This document shows positions 14,669 through 21,511 of a stretch of DNA of 22,763 nt, piece after piece. The notes under the pieces were generated by a model. That model was not told the origin of the DNA, did no database searches, and was given only the letters and a program-made list of their open reading frames with translations. The stretch lies in contig CAAEEO010000015.1 in NCBI GenBank assembly GCA_900754965.1, positions 1 to 22,763 on the forward strand, written 5' to 3'. The position numbers and the translations under genes are program-made. Numbering within the stretch: the first letter of the stretch is position 1; the number at the start of each line of letters is the position of its first letter. Origin of the DNA: an uncultured Oscillospiraceae bacterium. Its GTDB lineage: Bacteria; Bacillota; Clostridia; Oscillospirales; Oscillospiraceae.

Positions 14669-14700
14669 TAATTCTATAAACGGAATATTGGATTGATTCA

Positions 14701-14738
14701 AATGCCGCAGTGGTACCCACTGCGGCATTTTTGCATTT
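14701..14738 (+). terminator. Second terminator-like hairpin after tRNA-Ser
   Basis: Perfect 13-bp stem AATGCCGCAGTGG / CCACTGCGGCATT, loop TAC, followed by TTTTGCATTTT. It lies only about 33 bp beyond the tRNA terminator with no gene between, so it either reinforces that stop or is left from a lost gene. Confidence 0.7.
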
Positions 14739-14819
14739 TGAAGCAAAGACAAATTTGGAAAATCATAAAAATCTCGGTCTGTATGAGCGATTCTATATAT
14801 TTTTGATAGGAGAATCATG

Positions 14820-15746
14820 ATGAGAAAAGCAATGAAAAAACCGTCCAGAAAGGATAAAAGCGCCACAAGGGCTGCACTGCGTGTAGCCGCGTATTGCAGA
14901 GTCAGCACAGAGCACGAAGAGCAGGCCAGCAGCCTGGATCTGCAAGAGCAAGTGTATAGTCAAAGAATCCAAGCAACAAAAGGCTGGAGACTGGTGAATG
15001 TTTACAAGGAGTACGCCTCCGGCATGAGGTCTGACAATCGGGACGAGTTCCTGCGGATGATGCAGGATTGCCGCAAAAATAAAATCGATCTGATCCTGAC
15101 GAAGTCTTTCAGCCGGTTCGGACGAAACACGCTGGATATGCTGAAAGTCCTGCGGGAGCTCCGTGAACTGGGAATCGATGTGTATTTTGAAAAAGAAAAT
15201 CTTTGGCTGCATGAGGAAAGGATGGAAACCATGATGACAGTGTACTGTGCCTTTGCACAACATGAAAGCGAAAACATGAGTAAGAATATCCGAATGGGAA
15301 TCCGTTATGGATTTCAGAAAGGAACATCAGGCTATGCAAATTTTACCTGCTATGGATATAGTCTGGGAGAGAATGGAAGCTTGACCATCCAAGAACAGGA
15401 AGCAGATGTTGTAAAACAGGTATTTGCAATGCGGAGTCAAGGACAAAGCTTGGGAAACATCTCAGATTGGTTATCGGAGCATAATATTCCATCGCCTACA
15501 GGGCGGGAACGGTGGAGCCGGGAGACGATCAGCAAGCTTTTGAGGAATGAAAAGTACACCGGAGATGTGCTATTGCAAAAAACATTTGTAAAGGATCTGT
15601 TTTCTGGAAAGCAGGTAAAAAACATCGGGCAGGAGCAAAAAGTGCTGATCTGCAATCATCATCCTGGAATCATTAGCCGGGAGCTGTTTGCAAAGGTGTC
15701 ACCACATATTGCTGAGGAGATCTACCCGGAGCTGTCGCTTTCGTGA
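14820..15746 (+). CDS. Serine recombinase, C-terminally short (integrase/transposase type)
   Basis: 308 residues. The resolvase-type catalytic domain is intact: VAAYCRVSTEHEEQ (nucleophilic Ser in RVS), YKEYASGMRSDNRDEF, and LTKSFSRFGRNTLD. A recombinase DNA-binding domain follows (YGYSLGEN, ISDWLSEHNIPSPTGRERWSRETISKLLRNEKYTGDV, NHHPGIISRELFAKV). Large serine recombinases usually go on for 150-250 more residues with a zinc ribbon and coiled coil; here the protein stops just after IISRELF, so I infer loss of the C-terminus by frameshift or deletion. AGGAG fits the second of two adjacent ATGs (14820; 14817 also possible). Activity is doubtful. It marks an integrative element or its remnant beside tRNA-Ser. 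Confidence 0.8.
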   Translation: MRKAMKKPSRKDKSATRAALRVAAYCRVSTEHEEQASSLDLQEQVYSQRIQATKGWRLVNVYKEYASGMRSDNRDEFLRMMQDCRKNKIDLILTKSFSRFGRNTLDMLKVLRELRELGIDVYFEKENLWLHEERMETMMTVYCAFAQHESENMSKNIRMGIRYGFQKGTSGYANFTCYGYSLGENGSLTIQEQEADVVKQVFAMRSQGQSLGNISDWLSEHNIPSPTGRERWSRETISKLLRNEKYTGDVLLQKTFVKDLFSGKQVKNIGQEQKVLICNHHPGIISRELFAKVSPHIAEEIYPELSLS

Positions 15747-15800
15747 GTGCTGGATTAGAAACAACGCAAAGCTTGCACCGATGAAGAAAGAAAAGAAGCC

Positions 15801-15815
15801 GTGACAAATTGTCAC
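15801..15815. promoter_or_regulatory. Perfect 15-nt palindrome
   Basis: GTGACAA-A-TTGTCAC, symmetric over 7 bp per arm, lies 22 bp before the phage-type fragment and is a candidate dimer-binding operator. ACTGCAGT follows at 15828-15835, also palindromic. Confidence 0.4.
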
Positions 15816-15837
15816 AGTTTGTAAACGACTGCAGTTA

Positions 15838-16050
15838 ATGAAAAAGCAAAAGACTTTAGAGCTTTTTCAAGGAGAATTTGAGTTTGCTCGTACAGGCGGT
15901 AAGGTCGCCGGAGATGCACGGAAAGCGGTCGAAGCTCAAACAGGTGTGCCGGTTATCACAAGTAAAAATGCGTCACAGCTGAATCAAGTTGTGGCGAATT
16001 TGATTGAGAGCAGAATCCCTACCGCTGAAGATCCTAAAGAGAAAAAATAA
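15838..16050 (+). pseudogene. Fragment resembling the C-terminal tail of phage BRO/DinD-type proteins
   Basis: 70 residues from MKKQKTLELFQGEFEFART. The stretch GGKVAGDARKAVEAQTGVPV followed by ITSKNA resembles, as I recall the family, the C-terminal tail of BRO-type antirepressors and damage-inducible DinD-like phage proteins; their N-terminal Bro-N domain is missing. There is no ribosome-binding site before the ATG, and the frame is open only back to a stop at 15802-15804. I take it as the 3' remnant of a phage or element gene, with its terminator still in place downstream. It could be a short expressed protein, but nothing upstream supports that. Confidence 0.5.
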
Positions 16051-16116
16051 TTTTTCGACTACTCTGAAAAAAACGGGATTTGGAATGGCATCTAAAGTGT
16101 TCACATATTCCAGAGG

Positions 16117-16154
16117 AAATGCTGAAACTGTTAAGGTTTCAGCATTTCTTTTTT
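16117..16154 (+). terminator. Terminator after the phage-type fragment
   Basis: Perfect 12-bp stem AAATGCTGAAAC / GTTTCAGCATTT, loop TGTTAAG, followed by CTTTTTTG. Confidence 0.88.
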
Positions 16155-16180
16155 GTTTTGTTGTTATAGTTTTTAAAGCA

Positions 16181-16212
16181 AAAAACGACAGGTGAAAACC
16201 TGTCGTTTTTCT
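16181..16212 (-). terminator. Terminator of the DUF4179-like gene
   Basis: Perfect 13-bp stem AAAAACGACAGGT / ACCTGTCGTTTTT with a GAAA tetraloop (16194-16197). Both strands end in T runs, so it can also act on plus-strand transcription. Confidence 0.88.
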
Positions 16213-16264
16213 ATTTGTGCGGCCAGAATGATTTTTGTGTTGATGGAAACGGCAGCGGAATCCC

Positions 16265-17197
16265 TCACGAAACCGGGATTGCAATATCGTCGAACAGAAC
16301 GGCCTGCACCTCATCCAATTCCACGGGAATCTGCCAATGGTAGGAGCAGTTGAGCGTTGTCTTGTCGTCCATAAGAATACTGCTGCCTTCCTTATAATGG
16401 ATTGCGGCTCCGTTTTTCAGCTGGATCTGGATATGGGCTGCCAAGTCGTAGGTGCCGTCCTGGTAATCGTATCGAAATCGGATTCCGGTGTTGGTCAGCA
16501 CAAGATCGGTCAGCAGAACAGTGCCATCTTCCTGGGTGTGCAGATTCTGGGCCGTTACTTGGGTATCCGGGAGAGAAACTGTTTCAGGCGGCTTGCTCCG
16601 GTCGATGGAGAAATCAAATTCCCAGACGCCTTCGGTGATCATTTTTCGCTTTTCCGTGCGGGGACTTCGCATGAAATCGTTCAGAACAAGATGGACTTCC
16701 AGGGGTGTCGTATCTGCGGTGAAGGGTTCTGCCGTCGTGTAGGAGTGGTCGATCAGAAACAGGGCGGCGCCGTCACCGTCCAGGCCTAAGAAGTCTGTAC
16801 CGTACCCACCGATGCCGTCCTCCCAGGTCAGTGGATTGGGGGAAACTTCCAGAACAACATTGTCGAAATCATAGCCGTACCGCTTGGAAAGTTCAGCGCC
16901 TTCCACCCGTAGGAGCAGGAAAAAGCTATCATCCCCCATGGTCACAGAATCCACTGTAACAGTCGTTCCATCAATGGTCTGACTCTGGCCGAGGTTCTGG
17001 CTCAGGTGATCAATCAGTTCAGCTTGGCTCTGACTCAGCTCATGGCTAATTAGATGTAATAAAAGAGAAGAAAGGAAAAGCACAATCCAGACGGAACCGG
17101 CGGTGCAGTCAAGAAATATTGCGAAAACACAAGATTTTTGCTGTAATAGGAACAGAATACTCGACAAGGGGAAGAAAGGCGGAGCGCCTATGCACAT
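16265..17197 (-). pseudogene. DUF4179-like extracytoplasmic protein, 5' end probably lost
   Basis: The frame is open for 310 codons. From about residue 53 (SHELSQSQAELIDHLSQNLGQ) onward it reads like the extracellular part of DUF4179 proteins, anti-sigma-like membrane proteins usually encoded beside an ECF sigma factor: GTTVTVDSVTMGDDSFFLLL, GVWEFDFSIDRSKPPE, WQIPVELDEVQAVLFDDIAIPV at the end. A normal member has a cytoplasmic N-terminus and one membrane helix before this. Here the only hydrophobic stretch is VWIVLFLSSLLLHLI, and what precedes it is Cys/Phe-rich sequence antisense to the promoter and start of the plus-strand regulator. The sole ATG (17197) has no ribosome-binding site. I infer truncation near 17.04-17.10 kb by insertion of the neighbouring module. 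Confidence 0.6.
17119..17147 (+). promoter_or_regulatory. Sigma-A promoter for the XRE/two-component operon
   Basis: TTGCGA (17119-17124), 17-bp spacer, TGTAAT (17142-17147), 42 bp before the XRE regulator's ATG. Confidence 0.7.
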
Positions 17198-17417
17198 TAG
17201 CTATCAACCGCTATGGGACACTCTAAAGGAGCGCGGCATGAGGAAAGAGGACTTGCGGCTTGCGGCAGGTTTGACCACCAATATGATTGCCAATATGGGC
17301 AAGGGAAAACATATCAATATGGGAACGCTGGTTCGTATTTGTGAAACCTTGAATTGCGGAATCTCGGTTGTAATCGAATTGGTACAGGAAAATACGATAA
17401 ATGAAACACAGGAATGA
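17190..17417 (+). CDS. Small XRE/Cro-type HTH regulator
   Basis: 75 residues from MHISYQPLWDTLKERGMRK, essentially a single helix-turn-helix domain of the HTH_26 type: LWDTLKERG, KEDLRLAAGLTTNMIANMGKGKHINMGTL (recognition region), VRICETLNCGISVVIEL. Such short proteins are common in Firmicute integrative elements and act as local repressors or activators. A weak purine-rich ribosome-binding site (GGCGGAG) lies before the ATG; an upstream in-frame ATG (17103) falls before the promoter. It is 12 nt before the response regulator and should be co-transcribed with it, so it may control the module. Confidence 0.85.
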   Translation: MHISYQPLWDTLKERGMRKEDLRLAAGLTTNMIANMGKGKHINMGTLVRICETLNCGISVVIELVQENTINETQE

Positions 17418-17429
17418 GAGGGATATGGG

Positions 17430-18095
17430 GTGCGGATTTTACTGATTGAGGATGAGATAGAATTATTGCAAGACATCGCCAAGGGGCTAACACTGAAAGG
17501 CTATGCTGTCGATCGAGCGGACAATGGCAAAACCGGATACCAGATGGCTGTTGATGAAAAATATGATTTAATTGTATTGGATTTGAATTTGCCGGGAATG
17601 GATGGATTGTCCATTTTGAAAGCGCTTCACCAGGAAAAGCCGCAGGTCAAGGTTCTGATCCTGTCGGCCAATTCCCAATTAGACAGCAAACTGTCCGGGT
17701 TTGAACTGGGGGCCAGTGATTATCTGACAAAACCTTTCCACTTTGCCGAGTTGGAAGCCCGCATCCGTGTCCTATTAAACCGAAAGTTTATCCAGCAGTC
17801 CAGTTGCCTGACATACGGAAAACTTTCCTTGAACACCTTGAACAGAACCGCCGAATTTGACGGAGAGCCTGTTGGGCTGACAGCAAAAGAGTTTTCTATT
17901 TTGGAGTATTTCCTCCTGAATCAAGGACGGCTGATTACCCAGCAGGAACTGATTGAACACGTTTGGAACGGGGATGCCGACCCGTTCAGCAATTCCATCC
18001 GGGTCCATCTGTCCGCTTTGCGGAAAAAGCTGAAAAGTGTTCTGGGGCATGATCCGATCCAAACAAAAATTGGGGAGGGATACCTCTTATGCTGA
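17430..18095 (+). CDS. OmpR/PhoB-family response regulator
   Basis: 221 residues with a GTG start; AGAGGG precedes it and an ATG nearby is out of frame. The receiver domain (1-115) shows acidic pocket E7-D8-E9, phospho-acceptor D51 (IVLDLNLPGMDG), S79 and K101 (LTKPF). The C-terminal winged helix (about 125-219) shows LTAKEFSILEYFLLNQGRLI and SNSIRVHLSALRKKL. It overlaps the histidine kinase start by 7 bases, so the two form a coupled pair. Probable targets are its own operon and the redox genes downstream. No ligand can be deduced. Confidence 0.95.
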   Translation: MRILLIEDEIELLQDIAKGLTLKGYAVDRADNGKTGYQMAVDEKYDLIVLDLNLPGMDGLSILKALHQEKPQVKVLILSANSQLDSKLSGFELGASDYLTKPFHFAELEARIRVLLNRKFIQQSSCLTYGKLSLNTLNRTAEFDGEPVGLTAKEFSILEYFLLNQGRLITQQELIEHVWNGDADPFSNSIRVHLSALRKKLKSVLGHDPIQTKIGEGYLLC

Positions 18096-19189
18096 AAAAA
18101 ATACCGCTTCGGATTCGTCTGACGCTTGTTGTCAGCCTGTTTTTGCTGGTTTCCTGTGTCACGCTTACCATGTTATCCAATATGTCGGCAGGAGATATGA
18201 TAGAAGCTCTGGCCGTAATGCCTGCCACTGAGGTTTTTTCAACGCCCATGATGCAGTTGGAACCTGCCTCACCATCGGGGGAGCAATATTACCGTATCTT
18301 TCAGAAAAAAACAGGAATTGCAACGATTCTGATTGTTTTCATTGGAAGTATCGCCACCTACTTTACAGCAGGTTATATATTAAAGCCTATCCGAATTTTA
18401 TCCGATGAAGTGCAAAAGAGAAATGTCGAAAATTTAGATCAGCCCATTGATATTCCTCAAAGTTCAGATGAAGTACAGCAACTTACCATTTCCTTTAACC
18501 AAATGATGGCTGATTTACAGCGTTCCTTTCTTTTGCAGAAGGAGTTTTCTGCAAACGCCGCCCATGAGTTGAGAACTCCTCTGACAGTCATGCGGGCAAA
18601 GTTAGAGGTTTTCTGTTTAGAAGGAAACGGGAATCCAGAAACGCAGGAAATGGTAAGTGCAATGAGCCAGCAGTTAGAGCGACTGTCCAAGCTGATTGAG
18701 GACTTGCTCTGGTTCAGCCAGGACTTGCCGCTGGAAAATATGGAGCCGGTTCCTCTTTATCCGTTGTTTTGTGATGTAGCGGAAGAACTGGCCGGCTTAT
18801 CTGATGAAAAGGAAATTACCGTTCAAATCAGGCAAACCGATTGTTATGTTTTCGGACAAGATCGCTTGTTAGAACGAGTATTTTATAACCTGTTGGAAAA
18901 TGCCATCAAATACAGCCCGCCTTGCACACAAGTGGATGTTACAGTCCAAAAGGGCGAAAACTGTGTGCAGATCAAGATTGCCGACCAGGGTGAAGGAATT
19001 CCGGAACCTTATCGAAACAGTATTTTTGAGCCGTTTTTCCGAGTAGACAAATCCAGGAGCCGTGCAATCGGCGGAAGTGGTCTGGGACTCGCGGTATGCA
19101 AAAAAATATTGGAACGGCATCGTGCTCAAATCTGTGTTTTGCCCAACCACCCAAATGGCAGCATTTTTCAGATTACCTTTCCGTCTTAA
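18089..19189 (+). CDS. Sensor histidine kinase (EnvZ/PhoR class)
   Basis: 366 residues. Membrane helix about 9-31, extracytoplasmic loop of only about 45 residues (32-75), second helix about 76-97, HAMP domain from LKPIRILSDEVQKRN to about 150, dimerisation domain with the phospho-His in NAAHELRTPLTVM (H159), then a HATPase domain with N-box LLENAIKYS (N271), G1 DQGEGIPEP and G2 GGSGLGLAV. All catalytic motifs are intact. The short outer loop suggests sensing in or near the membrane, or of small signals, rather than a large binding domain. The gene ends 65 nt before the lipoprotein, with a hairpin between. Confidence 0.95.
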   Translation: MLKKIPLRIRLTLVVSLFLLVSCVTLTMLSNMSAGDMIEALAVMPATEVFSTPMMQLEPASPSGEQYYRIFQKKTGIATILIVFIGSIATYFTAGYILKPIRILSDEVQKRNVENLDQPIDIPQSSDEVQQLTISFNQMMADLQRSFLLQKEFSANAAHELRTPLTVMRAKLEVFCLEGNGNPETQEMVSAMSQQLERLSKLIEDLLWFSQDLPLENMEPVPLYPLFCDVAEELAGLSDEKEITVQIRQTDCYVFGQDRLLERVFYNLLENAIKYSPPCTQVDVTVQKGENCVQIKIADQGEGIPEPYRNSIFEPFFRVDKSRSRAIGGSGLGLAVCKKILERHRAQICVLPNHPNGSIFQITFPS

Positions 19190-19209
19190 CATCCGCTTTA
19201 TATCCCATA

Positions 19210-19218
19210 TGCTATACT
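19210..19218 (+). promoter_or_regulatory. Possible extended -10 promoter for the redox genes
   Basis: TGCTATACT fits an extended -10 and lies in the left arm of the hairpin before the lipoprotein. A start about 7 nt later (near 19225) would remove most of that arm. No -35 match at 16-18 bp, so the response regulator may supply activation. Confidence 0.45.
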
Positions 19219-19254
19219 CCTTTTGCAAATATAAAGCAAAAGGAGTATTTTTTA
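19214..19254 (+). promoter_or_regulatory. Terminator-like hairpin that contains the lipoprotein ribosome-binding site
   Basis: Perfect 13-bp stem ATACTCCTTTTGC (19214-19226) / GCAAAAGGAGTAT (19236-19248), 9-nt AT loop, followed by TTTTT up to the ATG. The right arm contains AAAGGAG, the only ribosome-binding site of the next gene. In a transcript coming from the kinase gene the stem would terminate transcription or block translation. Confidence 0.65.
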
Positions 19255-20060
19255 TGAAAAGAAAAATTACAGCTATTTTATTAGCTACTGTCTGCGCCTT
19301 CTCTCTGGCTGCCTGCGGCCAAGAGAAGCCCAGCCTGGAGGAAGTGGAACAGGCCATTGAGGAAGGCAATCTGACTGTTGAGGATGCGCTGGACAAAGGA
19401 TGGGTCACCCAGAAATGGGCAGATGATTTCGAGGAAGAAAAGAGCATCCCTGCCGGAAACAAAATCGACGCCGGGTCTATCGGGGACTTTACCACCACCA
19501 CCCTTTCAGGGGAAGAATTTACTAAAGATCAGATGGGGGATGTCACCCTGTTCGCCTTTTTAGATCCCACTGACCCGGATGCAGCAGCTTTTTTCCAGGC
19601 TCTTGTGGATGGATATGAAGGTGTCAAGGAAAACGGTGCGGAAATCTTAGTGTGCACCAAGGGCGAAGAAGGAAATGAACTGTTTGCGGATGCGCCTTTC
19701 CCGGTCATTGCTTACAATGACTCCCTGAAGAACGCTACGGAAAACCACAAGGGAATGATTGAGAATATGCCTAACACCGCTTCCTGGTGTGTCAACGCTT
19801 CCTTCCTTTCTGCATGGTCTTCCACTGCTGAGGCGGAAGATATTGCGGATTCTGCGGCCAGCTTTGTAGAAATGCGGAAGGAAATGTTTGGGGAAAATAA
19901 TAGTGATAATGGCGGTGATGGGATGACTTTGCGAAAAATTCCTTTGTTTTTTTGGGCGGCGGCTGTTCTCATGATCGGGGCAGGAATCTGGAGGGGAGAA
20001 ATCGCCACCGTCTTGAACAAAGGAATCAACCTCTGTTTGGAGTGCGTAGGCATTGGCTAA
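19254..20060 (+). CDS. Lipoprotein with degenerate thioredoxin fold fused to a CXXC membrane tail (CD1871A-like)
   Basis: 268 residues in three parts. (1) Lipoprotein signal MKRKITAILLATVCAFSLAAC with Cys21 as lipidation site. (2) About 200 residues with a TlpA/thioredoxin-like pattern (DVTLFAFLDPTDPDAAAFFQAL, then AEILVCTKGEEG and MPNTASWCVNASF) in which the usual C-X-X-C is replaced by T-D-P-D. (3) From M224 a 45-residue tail with one membrane helix (LFFWAAAVLMIGAGIW) and a final CLEC (C261, C264). The tail matches the small CD1871A-type CXXC proteins, normally a separate gene between such a lipoprotein and a 4Fe-4S protein. An internal ATG at 19923 with purine-rich sequence before it could start the tail alone. 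The stop overlaps the next gene by 8 bases. Confidence 0.85.
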   Translation: MKRKITAILLATVCAFSLAACGQEKPSLEEVEQAIEEGNLTVEDALDKGWVTQKWADDFEEEKSIPAGNKIDAGSIGDFTTTTLSGEEFTKDQMGDVTLFAFLDPTDPDAAAFFQALVDGYEGVKENGAEILVCTKGEEGNELFADAPFPVIAYNDSLKNATENHKGMIENMPNTASWCVNASFLSAWSSTAEAEDIADSAASFVEMRKEMFGENNSDNGGDGMTLRKIPLFFWAAAVLMIGAGIWRGEIATVLNKGINLCLECVGIG

Positions 20061-20910
20061 AAATAAGAACCGGTGGAAAATCCAGCTTGCGGCAACGCTT
20101 GCCTCCAACCCCTTTCTCTTGAATTTTTTTCAGGGAAAAATCCACAAGGGAAAGCTGAAAAGCGTCTGTGTCCCCGGCTTAAACTGCTATTCCTGCCCTG
20201 CCGCCGCGGCTTCCTGTCCCATTGGTTCCTTACAGGCCGTGATTGGCTCCTCCAAATTCCATTTTGCCTACTATATTGTAGGATTCCTGATTTTGATTGG
20301 AGTGTTGCTTGGGCGTGTTGTATGTGGCTTTCTGTGCCCTTTTGGATGGTTTCAAGAACTGCTGCACAAAATTCCCACGAAAAAATTCAGCACCAAAAAG
20401 CTGCACATCCTGACCTATCTCAAGTATGTGATCTTGGTGGTGTTTGTCATTGTCCTGCCCATGACCGTTGTCAATGAAGTAGGCTTAGGCGATCCGTTTT
20501 TCTGCAAATACATCTGCCCCGCCGGGATTTTAGAGGGCGGTATTCCCCTGTCCATTGCCGATGCGGGCATCCGGGCCAGCCTGGGGGAATTATTCACCTG
20601 GAAAAGCTGTATTTTGCTGGGGATTGTGGTACTGGCGGTCTTTTTTTACCGTCCGTTCTGCAAATGGATTTGTCCGCTGGGCGCTTTTTATGCCTTGTTC
20701 AACAAGATTTCTCTCTACCGGTTTGAGGTTGACAAGGACAAATGTACTGCCTGCGGCGCTTGTAGCCATGTCTGTAAAATGGACGTGGACGTATTCCGCA
20801 CCCCCAACCACACGGAGTGCATCCGCTGCGGGGACTGTATTCGCACCTGTCCCCACCAAGTCATCACTAAGAGCTTTTCCCTGAAAAAACCGAGCAAAAG
20901 GAGCAAATGA
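20053..20910 (+). CDS. NapH-like membrane 4Fe-4S (polyferredoxin) protein
   Basis: 285 residues. Three membrane helices (about 71-93, 121-142, 179-199) alternate with Cys pairs of the NapH/NosR type: CYSC (45-48), CGFLCP (91-95), CKYICP (151-155) and CKWICP (203-207). The C-terminal domain has two classical 4Fe-4S sites, CTACGACSHVC (231-241) and CIRCGDCIRTC (256-266). Such proteins carry electrons between the cytoplasmic pool and extracytoplasmic partners. The start is a TTG at 20053 overlapping the previous stop; the next ATG is well inside conserved sequence. Position between two thioredoxin-fold lipoproteins suggests it supplies reductant to them in place of CcdA/DsbD, which is absent here. 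That role is inference. Confidence 0.88.
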   Translation: MAKNKNRWKIQLAATLASNPFLLNFFQGKIHKGKLKSVCVPGLNCYSCPAAAASCPIGSLQAVIGSSKFHFAYYIVGFLILIGVLLGRVVCGFLCPFGWFQELLHKIPTKKFSTKKLHILTYLKYVILVVFVIVLPMTVVNEVGLGDPFFCKYICPAGILEGGIPLSIADAGIRASLGELFTWKSCILLGIVVLAVFFYRPFCKWICPLGAFYALFNKISLYRFEVDKDKCTACGACSHVCKMDVDVFRTPNHTECIRCGDCIRTCPHQVITKSFSLKKPSKRSK

Positions 20911-20913
20911 CCC

Positions 20914-21465
20914 ATGAAAAGAATTGTTAGTTTGATAATCAGCGCTGTTATGGTATCCGCTGTACTGGCGGGCTGCGGCGCTCAAGAATCGGATTTGGTA
21001 TCCAAGGAGCCATTCCCGGAGTTTTCCGAAGTGGATACGGAGGGAAATGCCATTTCCAGCGATATTTTCACTGATTACGATGTGACCATCGTCAATTTCT
21101 GGAACAACGGCTGCGGGACCTGCATTGCGGAAATGCCGGAGCTGGAAGAAATGTATCAGGATTTCAAAGAACAGAATGTGAACCTCATTGGCGTGGGGGC
21201 GGACTCTGGTGAAAGTGATGAGCAGTTCGCCACCGCCCAGGAAATCCTGAAAGAAAAAGGCGTGACCTACCCTAATATTTCCCCTGACACGGAGAATGAT
21301 TTTTATAAGGACTTTATCTCTGAGATCACCGGTTATCCCACCACCTATATTATGGACAGCGAGGGGAATATCGTCGGCGCTCCCATTATCGGGAATGTGA
21401 AAGAACAGCTGGATACGGTGCAGAACCGGATCGATACAATCAAAGGAACAGAAACAGACAAATAA
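20914..21465 (+). CDS. TlpA/ResA-like thioredoxin lipoprotein
   Basis: 183 residues. Lipoprotein signal MKRIVSLIISAVMVSAVLAGC (Cys21), then a thioredoxin-fold domain: FPEFSEVDTEGNAISS, the active site VNFWNNGCGTCIAEMPELE (CGTC), VNLIGVGADSGE, and the cis-Pro loop GYPTTYIMDSEGNIVG. It should sit on the outer membrane face and reduce or isomerise disulfides in exported proteins or pass electrons to another reductase. AAAGGAG lies before the ATG, 3 nt after the polyferredoxin stop, so it is co-transcribed. Together with the degenerate lipoprotein it brackets the electron-transfer protein. The natural client (for instance a methionine sulfoxide reductase) is not encoded in the window. Confidence 0.92.
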   Translation: MKRIVSLIISAVMVSAVLAGCGAQESDLVSKEPFPEFSEVDTEGNAISSDIFTDYDVTIVNFWNNGCGTCIAEMPELEEMYQDFKEQNVNLIGVGADSGESDEQFATAQEILKEKGVTYPNISPDTENDFYKDFISEITGYPTTYIMDSEGNIVGAPIIGNVKEQLDTVQNRIDTIKGTETDK

Positions 21466-21472
21466 AGCAGAC

Positions 21473-21511
21473 AGCCGTTGCAGGAACTCGCATTCCCACA
21501 ACGGCTTTTTC
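21473..21511 (+). terminator. Terminator of the redox operon
   Basis: AGCCGTTG (21473-21480) pairs with CAACGGCT (21499-21506), with an inner GGAA/TTCC extension, followed by TTTTC. It ends the TlpA transcript just before the convergent regulator gene. Confidence 0.85.
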
